A DNA stretch of 5,468 nt from Candidatus Atribacteria bacterium (GTDB lineage: Bacteria; Atribacterota; Atribacteria; Atribacterales; Atribacteraceae), in assembly GCA_003561145.1 (NCBI GenBank), contig PWXL01000093.1, forward strand, positions 1 through 5,468, written 5' to 3'. How positions within the stretch are numbered: position 1 is the first letter of the stretch; every line of letters starts with the position of its first letter. Below the pieces are notes generated by a model that saw only the letters and a list, made by a program, of their open reading frames with translations, ran no database searches and had not been told where the DNA came from. Position numbers and translations under genes: made by a program. Positions 1-4,948 of the stretch are shown one piece after another.

Positions 1-6
1 GGACTC

Positions 7-35
7 TTGCCAAAACGCCAGGATACCATTACAAT
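7..35 (+). promoter_or_regulatory. Sigma-70/SigA-type promoter of the tRNA operon
   Basis: A -35 hexamer TTGCCA (7-12; five of six match TTGACA) and a -10 hexamer TACAAT (30-35; five of six match TATAAT) are separated by the ideal 17 bases. Transcription should start near 41-43, about 20 bases before tRNA-Asp. No other promoter is needed for the five tRNA genes, which are followed by one terminator. The match is seen directly; activity is inferred. Confidence 0.8.
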
Positions 36-39
36 GGTA
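24..39. repeat. Perfect inverted repeat over the tRNA-operon -10 element
   Basis: TACCATT (24-30) is the exact reverse complement of AATGGTA (33-39), with two bases between. The dyad contains the whole -10 hexamer. It could be an operator, or a chance palindrome in AT-rich promoter DNA. It lies upstream of the predicted transcription start, so it would not form a leader hairpin. Confidence 0.5.
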
Positions 40-63
40 CATACTTGAAGGGAACCTATATGC

Positions 64-142
64 GGGGTCGTGGTGTAGCCTGGTCAAACACGCCAGCCTG
101 TCACGTTGGAGATCGCGGGTTCAAATCCCGTCGACCCCGCCA
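64..142 (+). tRNA. tRNA-Asp (anticodon GTC)
   Basis: The cloverleaf folds fully. The acceptor stem is GGGGTCG/CGACCCC, the D stem GTGT/ACAC, and the anticodon stem CCAGC/GTTGG around the loop CTGTCAC, which presents GTC. The T stem is GCGGG/CCCGT with loop TTCAAAT. The discriminator is G (139), as expected for Asp, and CCA is encoded (140-142). The extended D-loop carries the conserved GG pair. It reads GAC and GAU, and is the only tRNA of the cluster expected to carry queuosine at G34. Confidence 0.97.
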
Positions 143-148
143 AATCAT

Positions 149-224
149 GCCGAGATAGCTCAGGTGGTAGAGCGATGGACTGAAAATCCATGCGTCCCCA
201 GTTCGACTCTGGGTCTCGGCACCA
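149..224 (+). tRNA. tRNA-Phe (anticodon GAA)
   Basis: Acceptor stem GCCGAGA/TCTCGGC, D stem GCTC/GAGC, and anticodon stem ATGGA/TCCAT around loop CTGAAAA, which gives anticodon GAA. The T-loop is TTCGACT. Discriminator A (221) and encoded CCA (222-224) fit a bacterial tRNA-Phe. Six bases separate it from tRNA-Asp. It reads UUC and UUU. Confidence 0.98.
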
Positions 225-230
225 TTTTCT

Positions 231-305
231 GCGGAAGTAGCTCAGTGGTAGAGCGTCACCTTGCCAAGGTGAGGGTCGCGGGTTCAAGTCCCGTCTTCCG
301 CTCCA
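231..305 (+). tRNA. tRNA-Gly (anticodon GCC)
   Basis: Acceptor stem GCGGAAG/CTTCCGC, D stem GCTC/GAGC, and anticodon stem TCACC/GGTGA around loop TTGCCAA, which gives GCC. T-loop TTCAAGT is present. Discriminator T (302), characteristic of bacterial glycine tRNAs, is followed by encoded CCA (303-305). A six-base linker precedes it. It reads GGC and GGU. Confidence 0.98.
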
Positions 306-311
306 TATGTT

Positions 312-386
312 GGCGGCATGGCCAAGCGGCTAAGGCAGAGGATTGCAAATCCTTTATCCCCGGTTCGAGTCCGGGTGCCGCCTCCA
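312..386 (+). tRNA. tRNA-Cys (anticodon GCA)
   Basis: Acceptor stem GGCGGCA/TGCCGCC, D stem GCC/GGC, and anticodon stem GAGGA/TCCTT (one G-U pair) around loop TTGCAAA, which gives GCA. T stem CCCGG/CCGGG with loop TTCGAGT. Discriminator T (383) is the key cysteine identity base, and CCA is encoded (384-386). A six-base linker precedes it. It reads UGC and UGU. Confidence 0.98.
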
Positions 387-401
387 ATATTACAAGAGTG
401 T

Positions 402-476
402 GGGCGGCTAGTTCAGAGGAAGAACGCTTCCTTGACGCGGAAGAGGCCACAGGTTCGAGTCCTGTGTCGCCCACCA
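402..476 (+). tRNA. tRNA-Val (anticodon GAC)
   Basis: Acceptor stem GGGCGGC/GTCGCCC (one G-U pair), D stem GTTC/GAAC, and anticodon stem CTTCC/GGAAG around loop TTGACGC, which gives GAC. T stem ACAGG/CCTGT with loop TTCGAGT. Discriminator A (473) and encoded CCA (474-476) fit valine. It is the last tRNA of the operon and sits 15 bases after tRNA-Cys, unlike the six-base gaps before. Base 37 is G, not the A seen in the E. coli counterpart. Confidence 0.96.
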
Positions 477-484
477 GGGTTTTT

Positions 485-511
485 GCCGGCTCATGAGGGC
501 CGGCTTTTTTT
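485..511 (+). terminator. Intrinsic terminator of the tRNA operon
   Basis: GCCGGC (485-490) pairs with GCCGGC (499-504). Two further pairs (T491-G498, C492-G497) close a four-base ATGA loop, giving an eight-pair GC-rich stem. Seven T residues (505-511) follow at once. It lies nine bases after tRNA-Val and should end the tRNA transcript before thrS. Confidence 0.93.
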
Positions 512-535
512 ATATAAACAGCTATATGGTATCAT
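507..535 (+). promoter_or_regulatory. Probable extended -10 promoter for thrS
   Basis: TGG followed by TATCAT (527-535) matches the extended -10 pattern TGn-TATnAT, with five of six bases agreeing with TATAAT. The -35 position, 17 bases upstream (507-512, TTTTTA), is poor and falls in the terminator T-tract, which an extended -10 can tolerate. The predicted start is near 541-543, giving a leader of about 65 bases before thrS. That is too short for a T-box, and no T-box core sequence is present. Confidence 0.5.
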
Positions 536-591
536 GGGAGACGCGAAAAACACCCGATTCACGACTACGACGCACGACTCAAAGAATTGAG

Positions 592-600
592 AAGGGAGGA
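592..600 (+). promoter_or_regulatory. Shine-Dalgarno site fixing the thrS start
   Basis: AAGGGAGGA lies seven bases before ATG 608, ideal spacing. The reading frame also contains an upstream TTG at 587, but starting there would put this site inside the coding region and leave that TTG without its own site. ATG 608 is therefore preferred. Confidence 0.85.
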
Positions 601-607
601 ACACATC

Positions 608-2398
608 ATGGGGGAGAAGCAGCCTATAGCAGCCGTTACCGAAGACGGAAGATTGGTTGATCTCAACCGTAAAGGGGAAAAAGTAAAGAAATATGTTGTT
701 TTTGATGACAGAGAAGGCAAAGACGTATACTGGCACAGTACATCCCATCTTTTAGCGCAAGCGGTGAAACGGCTTTTCCCCGAAGCGAAATACACTATCG
801 GTCCGCCGATACAAGAGGGTTTTTACTACGACTTCGATACCCCGCATCCCTTCACCGAAGAGGACTTAAAGAGAATAGAAAAAACAATGAAGAAGATTGT
901 GCGTGATAACCTTCCCATAGAGCGCGAAGAGCTTCCCAGGGAAAAAGCCGTGGAATATTTTAGAGAACGGGGTGAATCATACAAGGTAGAGCTCTTGGAG
1001 GAGCTTTCAGAACCAACAGTGAGTCTGTACCGACAAGGAGAATTTGTTGACCTGTGCAGGGGGCCGCACCTGTCCTCTACCGGCAGAATCAATGCATTCA
1101 AACTTTTGAGTGTTTCAGGGGCATACTGGCGGGGTGATGAACGTAATCCCATGCTCCAACGCATTTATGGAATATCTTTCGAAACGAAAGAGCAGCTCGA
1201 GGAGTATCTTCACTTTCTGGAAGAAGCCAAGCGGCGTGATCATCGAAAACTGGGTCGCGAACTCGATTTATTCAGCTTGCAGGAGGAGGGACCGGGCTTT
1301 CCCTTTTTCCATCCGAAGGGAATGACGGTTATCAATACCCTCTTGGAGAAATGGCGTAAGGAACATAGAAAAAGTGGATACCAGGAAATCCAGACCCCTA
1401 TCATGCTCGATCGTTCCTTGTGGGAGCGCTCGGGGCACTGGGACCATTACCGGGAAAACATGTATTTTTCCCAGGTTGAAGAGAGGGAATTTGCCATCAA
1501 GCCGATGAACTGTCCCGGCGGGATATTGGTATACCAGAGCCGCCTGCACAGCTACCGTGAGTTCCCCTTGCGCTTGGCCGAGCTGGGGTTGGTCCACCGG
1601 CATGAGCTCTCCGGAGTCTTACATGGTTTGATGCGGGTGCGCTGTTTTACCCAGGATGACGCGCATATTTACATGGAGCCGCACCAAATCACAAACGAGA
1701 TAATCGCGGTAATGGAGCTGGCTGATTATTTTTACCGGCTGTTCGGTTTTGACTATGATATTGAACTTTCCACCAGGCCTGAAAACTCTATGGGAACTGA
1801 TGAAATGTGGGAAACGGCAACCACATCTCTTTCAAATGCTCTCTGCGAAGTTGACAAATCGTACAAGTTAAACGAAGGTGACGGCGCGTTTTACGGTCCA
1901 AAAATTGACTTTCACCTGAAAGACAGCCTGGGGCGCCGCTGGCAATGTGGGACTATACAACTTGATTTTTCCATGCCGGATAAGTTTGATCTTACCTATG
2001 TAGCGGAAGATGGCGCTCGCCACCGTCCGGTCATGATTCACCGGACAGTACTGGGAAGCATAGAACGTTTTTTGGGGATCCTTATAGAACATTACGGGGG
2101 TGCATTTCCAACCTGGCTTGCTCCTGTACAGGTACAGGTCTTGCCGATAGCTGACAGGCATCTTCCGTATGCCGGCACCGTTCAACAACTGCTGGTTGAA
2201 AAGGATATGCGCGCTGAACTCAACCAGGAGAAAGCCACCCTGGGAGCAAAAATAAGGAAAGCCCAGATGGAAAAGGTTCCTTATATTTTAGTGATTGGAG
2301 ACAACGAGGTAGAGAGGAATATGGTGGCGGTTCGGGAACGAACTGATGGAGACCTGGGGCCTATGGAGCTGGACAGGTTTTTTGAGCTGGTGAAGTAA
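608..2398 (+). CDS. thrS: Threonyl-tRNA synthetase with shortened TGS region
   Basis: This class II enzyme charges tRNA-Thr with threonine in the cytoplasm; 596 residues from ATG 608. Residues 8-42 resemble only the second half of the usual TGS domain. The editing domain follows, with HSTSH (His43, His47) and CRGPH (Cys150, His154), matching E. coli His73, His77, Cys182 and His186. The catalytic core runs from about 211 to 502, with motif 2 Arg331 and zinc ligands Cys302, His353 and His478. The anticodon-binding domain fills the last ~95 residues. E. coli ThrRS has 642 residues; the shortfall is almost all at the N terminus. Upstream DNA holds a terminator and promoter, so no lost first half is hidden there. 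The usual bacterial neighbours infC, rpmI and rplT are not downstream. The enzyme should be active in both charging and editing. Confidence 0.97.
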   Translation: MGEKQPIAAVTEDGRLVDLNRKGEKVKKYVVFDDREGKDVYWHSTSHLLAQAVKRLFPEAKYTIGPPIQEGFYYDFDTPHPFTEEDLKRIEKTMKKIVRDNLPIEREELPREKAVEYFRERGESYKVELLEELSEPTVSLYRQGEFVDLCRGPHLSSTGRINAFKLLSVSGAYWRGDERNPMLQRIYGISFETKEQLEEYLHFLEEAKRRDHRKLGRELDLFSLQEEGPGFPFFHPKGMTVINTLLEKWRKEHRKSGYQEIQTPIMLDRSLWERSGHWDHYRENMYFSQVEEREFAIKPMNCPGGILVYQSRLHSYREFPLRLAELGLVHRHELSGVLHGLMRVRCFTQDDAHIYMEPHQITNEIIAVMELADYFYRLFGFDYDIELSTRPENSMGTDEMWETATTSLSNALCEVDKSYKLNEGDGAFYGPKIDFHLKDSLGRRWQCGTIQLDFSMPDKFDLTYVAEDGARHRPVMIHRTVLGSIERFLGILIEHYGGAFPTWLAPVQVQVLPIADRHLPYAGTVQQLLVEKDMRAELNQEKATLGAKIRKAQMEKVPYILVIGDNEVERNMVAVRERTDGDLGPMELDRFFELVK

Positions 2399-2426
2399 TT
2401 TTTTGAGCAATGGCTGGTATGAGAAA

Positions 2427-2433
2427 GAGGGAA
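2427..2433 (+). promoter_or_regulatory. Shine-Dalgarno site supporting GTG 2440
   Basis: GAGGGAA stands six bases before GTG 2440, with GAGG spaced nine. The in-frame ATG codons at 2410 and 2419 have no comparable site: 2410 is preceded only by GAG two bases away. This favours GTG 2440. Confidence 0.6.
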
Positions 2434-2439
2434 GTATAC

Positions 2440-3312
2440 GTGGATCGTGAACACCTCCACCGGCGGTACTGGGATGCAGCGGTGGGAAGAGAAAAACGCC
2501 GTGATCGAGACCCTGAAAAAACTGTTCATACACTATTGACATGGATGGAGATTGAGCCTTTCCTGCAGAGCGGTATTTCTATCCTCGATGTCGGTGCGGG
2601 ATATGGAAGGTACTCCCTACCCCTGGCCCGTCGAGGCTTTCATGTCACCCATCTTGAATTCTCTTCCCGGATGCTGGAAGCAGCAAAACATGAAGCCCGC
2701 CGCGAAGGATTGAGTGGTATTGATTTTGTATCCGGGAAAGTGCAGAACCTGTCACGTTTTCCCGACCGCTCTTTTCAGCTCTCATTGGCTTTAGATGCAC
2801 CGGTTTCCTATGCCTATCCTGAACACGGAAGGGCACTGTCTGAATTGGCCCGCGTAACCAGTGAAGTGCTTCTGTTTTCAGTAGTGAACCGGTCAGGCCA
2901 GTTACCGGTAGCCATTGGCATGGAAATGCGGTGGAACCGCTCTTTGCAAATAGCCCGGACTTTCTTGAAAACGGGAAACTGGGATCACCCGGGGCTGCTT
3001 GAAAAATTCGAGAACCGAATTCCCTTCTTCAGCCGATTTATTTTTCCTCCATTGCATGCCTTCACACCGGAAGAAATAGCCGATGCGATCATGGAACGGG
3101 GATTTGAGATAAAACGCGTATCAGCTACAGGTACGTTGGCCCGGCTCGTGCCTCCCCGTGCTTTGCGCCGCATTCTGAAAAATCAGCAACTTACAGAAGA
3201 ATTTTTAGAATTAAGCCGTCAGTACGATTCACGGTTTGAAGTACAAGGGATAGGTTCACGGGTTGCATCAGGATTGCTCATCGTCGCCCGCCGGAAACAT
3301 TCCGGTGGTTAG
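2440..3312 (+). CDS. Class I SAM-dependent methyltransferase, substrate unknown
   Basis: The predicted cytoplasmic methyltransferase is 290 residues from GTG 2440. ATG 2410 is an in-frame alternative adding ten residues, but it lacks a good ribosome site. The SAM-binding core is clear: motif I ILDVGAGYGRYS (about 48-59), an acidic residue ending strand 2 in THLEFS (Glu73), and a motif IV-like LALDAPVSYA near 116-125. The last ~150 residues form a variable region with many aromatic and basic residues and probably determine the substrate. Starting at GTG places the protein just before RRYWD, a common beginning in this superfamily. It follows thrS by 41 bases with no terminator between, and its end overlaps the next methyltransferase by eight bases, suggesting co-expression. 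The sequence does not reveal whether the target is a small molecule, RNA or protein. Confidence 0.88.
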   Translation: MDREHLHRRYWDAAVGREKRRDRDPEKTVHTLLTWMEIEPFLQSGISILDVGAGYGRYSLPLARRGFHVTHLEFSSRMLEAAKHEARREGLSGIDFVSGKVQNLSRFPDRSFQLSLALDAPVSYAYPEHGRALSELARVTSEVLLFSVVNRSGQLPVAIGMEMRWNRSLQIARTFLKTGNWDHPGLLEKFENRIPFFSRFIFPPLHAFTPEEIADAIMERGFEIKRVSATGTLARLVPPRALRRILKNQQLTEEFLELSRQYDSRFEVQGIGSRVASGLLIVARRKHSGG

Positions 3313-4174
3313 GCAATGGCCCTGTCTCACTGTGGTTGTGAGGCACCTTGAAAATGAAGAAAAGTTCTGGGAATGGCTTTCGTTTTTGCCTGTGCGGGGT
3401 GTGTGGCAGATTGCCGAACGTACCTGGAAGGTATATCTCGACCTTCCTGTAACTCTATCGAAACCCGATTTTGTAGAATTTCTTGTTCCAGGAGAAGAAA
3501 AAGACGAACAGTGGGCCGAAAAATGGAGAGAGACCTTCCATATGGTACAGGCAGGTAAAAACATCTCCGTACGCCCACCCTGGATGAAACCGCTTACCGG
3601 TTCAGTGGAGATAGTTATATATCCAGCCTATGCATTTGGGACCGGTGATCATCCCACGACCATGTTATGCCTGGCAATGATGGAACGTTACCTGCAACCA
3701 GGGATGGATGTTCTTGATGTTGGGACGGGTTCCGGGGTACTGGCTATTCTTGCATGTAAGCTGGGAGCAGGAAAAGTGTGCGGCCTCGACCGGGATCCCC
3801 TGAGTATCGCTGAAGTACAACGCAACCTCTTTTTGAACAATATAGCTGAAGAAAGAGTGGAACTGATCCTGGGAACACCTGATGTTATCAAAGGAACATA
3901 CGATATGGTAGCAGCGAATATAGGGTATGAATTTCACCGGTGTGCCTTATACACGCTGACACGTTGTGTGCGTGAGGGAGGAATATTGCTTCTTTCCGGT
4001 ATCTCACCTGCTGAAGGGCGGAACATACACAGGCTGGCTCAAAAAGCCGGGCTTCACCTGGTAGATGAGTCTGAGAGTCATGAATGGGCGATTTTGGTGT
4101 ATAATAAGAGCAAAATACGGTACAATTGTATATGTTCGCCGGTTCCGGCGGGAAAGGGGGGATCTGCTTTTTGA
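3305..4174 (+). CDS. PrmA-family methyltransferase (ribosomal protein L11 methyltransferase-like)
   Basis: PrmA methylates ribosomal protein L11 using SAM. This 289-residue protein has PrmA hallmarks: an N-terminal substrate-recognition region with a WAEKWRETF segment before a PPW element, AFGTGDHPTT at 110-119 (family form AFGTGTHPTT), SAM motif I LDVGTGSG at 137-144, and ANIG around Asn205 where PrmA usually has ANIL. GTG 3305 is chosen because it places QWPCLTVVV at the N terminus, as in PrmA, and overlaps the preceding stop by only eight bases. An in-frame TTG at 3263 would overlap by 50. After EWAILVYNK, where PrmA proteins normally end, about 20 unlike residues follow. It is not beside dnaJ or rsmE, the common prmA context in Bacillota, so it may be a diverged paralogue; the symbol is withheld. 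Confidence 0.85.
   Translation: MVRQWPCLTVVVRHLENEEKFWEWLSFLPVRGVWQIAERTWKVYLDLPVTLSKPDFVEFLVPGEEKDEQWAEKWRETFHMVQAGKNISVRPPWMKPLTGSVEIVIYPAYAFGTGDHPTTMLCLAMMERYLQPGMDVLDVGTGSGVLAILACKLGAGKVCGLDRDPLSIAEVQRNLFLNNIAEERVELILGTPDVIKGTYDMVAANIGYEFHRCALYTLTRCVREGGILLLSGISPAEGRNIHRLAQKAGLHLVDESESHEWAILVYNKSKIRYNCICSPVPAGKGGSAF
4121..4150. promoter_or_regulatory. Two dyads upstream of the flavodoxin-like gene
   Basis: A perfect ten-base palindrome TACAATTGTA (4121-4130) is followed by CGCCGG (4137-4142) and its reverse complement CCGGCG (4145-4150). In RNA the second could form a short GC hairpin just before the ribosome site at 4156-4162. Both fall in the unconserved tail of the PrmA-like gene. They may be regulatory or accidental; no T-tract follows, so this is not an intrinsic terminator. 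Confidence 0.35.
4156..4162 (+). promoter_or_regulatory. Shine-Dalgarno site supporting TTG 4171
   Basis: GGGGGGA, preceded by AAA, lies eight bases before TTG 4171. The upstream in-frame TTG 4126 and ATG 4132 have no such site and would add a glycine-rich segment before the first beta strand. TTG 4171 overlaps the TGA stop of the preceding gene in the string TTGA, a classic coupling arrangement. Confidence 0.7.
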
Positions 4175-4581
4175 GGATAGCTTTCGTATATTCCATAAAA
4201 GACAAGGGCTTTGTCAAGATAACCCGATTCCTCATTGAACAATTTGAAAAAGGTGGACATTCTGTGAAGGAAATAGAAGTAGAGAACATGTCCTCTCCCC
4301 TGAGTTTCCGACCCTTTGATCTTATATTCATCGGTTCTCAGGTAGAAAGCATATTCGGAGGCCGGATTTCAAGAGAGATCACTCATTTCCTATCCGGAGC
4401 AAGCGGCCTGGAAGGAAAAAAAACAGTGGCCTATGTCCGCCCTTCTCTTTTCAGCACGGACAAGGCTCTCCGGAGATTGATGGCTCAAATGGAGTCGAGA
4501 GGAGCTTTTGTGGTTGACTTTGATTCTGTGAAAAACGAGCGGGACGCCCAAGGCATCCTTTCACGGCATCTGGAAAAATAG
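4171..4581 (+). CDS. Small flavodoxin-fold protein with degenerate flavin loop
   Basis: This 136-residue protein starts at TTG 4171. It shows the alternating pattern of a flavodoxin-like fold: strand RIAFVYS (2-8), a helix, strand HSVKEIEV (30-37), strand DLIFIGS (50-56), then FGGRISREITHFLSG (62-76), strand KKTVAYVRP (83-91), a helix, and strand AFVVDFDSVKN (112-122). Flavodoxins carry a Ser/Thr/Gly-rich phosphate-binding loop after strand 1. Here that loop is SIKDKGFVKIT, which lacks the T-x-T-G-x-T pattern, so FMN binding is doubtful. The segment around IGSQVESIFGGR matches the second flavin-facing loop of the family. It overlaps the PrmA-like gene by four bases and precedes the next gene by 19. 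It could be an FMN protein with a modified loop or a fold relative with another role. Confidence 0.75.
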   Translation: MRIAFVYSIKDKGFVKITRFLIEQFEKGGHSVKEIEVENMSSPLSFRPFDLIFIGSQVESIFGGRISREITHFLSGASGLEGKKTVAYVRPSLFSTDKALRRLMAQMESRGAFVVDFDSVKNERDAQGILSRHLEK

Positions 4582-4600
4582 GCTGAGAGGTGATGTTTCC

Positions 4601-4807
4601 ATGGAAAAAGAAAGAGAGAGAATGCGTGATTTCTTTGAAGATGTGATTTTTACACCCCTCAATAAGGTAATGGGGCCCTTGCTTCACGAGGAAAGCCGCC
4701 GGCACCTAAAAAAAGCCAGGGTGGAAGTTCTCAAGGCTATGCGTTCCTATATCGACAGTGAAATTTCCGACCTGGAAGGTAAAAACGAACCACTTGAGAG
4801 CGATTAG
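4601..4807 (+). CDS. Small charged helical protein, function unknown
   Basis: This 68-residue reading frame starts at ATG 4601, with AGGTGA (4588-4593) seven bases upstream, and lies 19 bases after the flavodoxin-like gene. It has no cysteine, no signal peptide and no transmembrane segment. The ends are highly charged: MEKERERMRDFFED at the start and an acidic Glu/Asp-rich tail. The middle, about 12-60, reads as amphipathic helix with a short hydrophobic patch VIFTPLNKVMGPLL. This could support coiled-coil pairing or peripheral membrane contact. I do not recognise a family. The good ribosome site and operon-like spacing argue that it is real. A partner role for a neighbour is only a guess. 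Confidence 0.7.
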   Translation: MEKERERMRDFFEDVIFTPLNKVMGPLLHEESRRHLKKARVEVLKAMRSYIDSEISDLEGKNEPLESD

Positions 4808-4936
4808 TGACAGAGCAGAGGAAGAAACCCAGGATTTAGGAGTCTTTACAGAGAAATTTACTCTTCAATATGTCTTTTCGGTGCTTAGGAGAGCTACTAA
4901 AAGATAGCAAGAGGCCATAGGTTCATTACCGTAGAA

Positions 4937-4941
4937 AAGGG
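4937..4941 (+). promoter_or_regulatory. Shine-Dalgarno site supporting TTG 4949
   Basis: AAGGG (in AAAAGGG, 4935-4941) is seven bases before TTG 4949. The in-frame TTG at 4943 would be too close. The frame is open only from 4901 and contains no ATG or GTG before 4943, so a TTG start is forced unless ATT or ATA is used. Confidence 0.55.
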
Positions 4942-4948
4942 ATTGACC

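Noticed and set aside
84..590. Several open frames on both strands over the tRNA cluster, with peptides such as TGLEPATL and GSSPV
   Set aside because: These are translations of tRNA genes, a familiar source of spurious proteins. The cloverleaf structures explain the sequence fully.
587..607. TTG 587 as the start of thrS
   Set aside because: It would read through the Shine-Dalgarno site at 592-600; ATG 608 is ideally spaced from that site.
512..607. T-box riboswitch upstream of thrS
   Set aside because: The leader is far too short and contains no T-box core or specifier stem.
1644..1648. Cysteine (residue 346) in the RVRCFTQDD segment of ThrRS where E. coli has glycine
   Set aside because: As far as I recall, this position tolerates other small residues in active bacterial enzymes. 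All zinc and catalytic residues around it are intact.
2396..2408. Terminator after thrS, because of a run of six T residues
   Set aside because: No GC-rich stem precedes the T run.
3263..3304. TTG 3263 as the start of the PrmA-like gene
   Set aside because: It gives a 50-base overlap with the upstream gene and an unrelated leader peptide; GTG 3305 fits the family N terminus.
4100..4105. Perfect TATAAT as a confident promoter for the flavodoxin-like gene
   Set aside because: No -35 hexamer is found at 15-19 bases, and the TGn extension is out of register. It is kept only as part of a finding.
3888..4331. 147-residue minus-strand open frame
   Set aside because: It crosses the junction of two well-supported + strand genes, lacks recognisable motifs and has no supporting ribosome site.
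4845..4873. TTTACA followed by AT-rich DNA as a promoter for the membrane protein gene
   Set aside because: Every candidate -10 at 15-18 bases matches only about half of the consensus.
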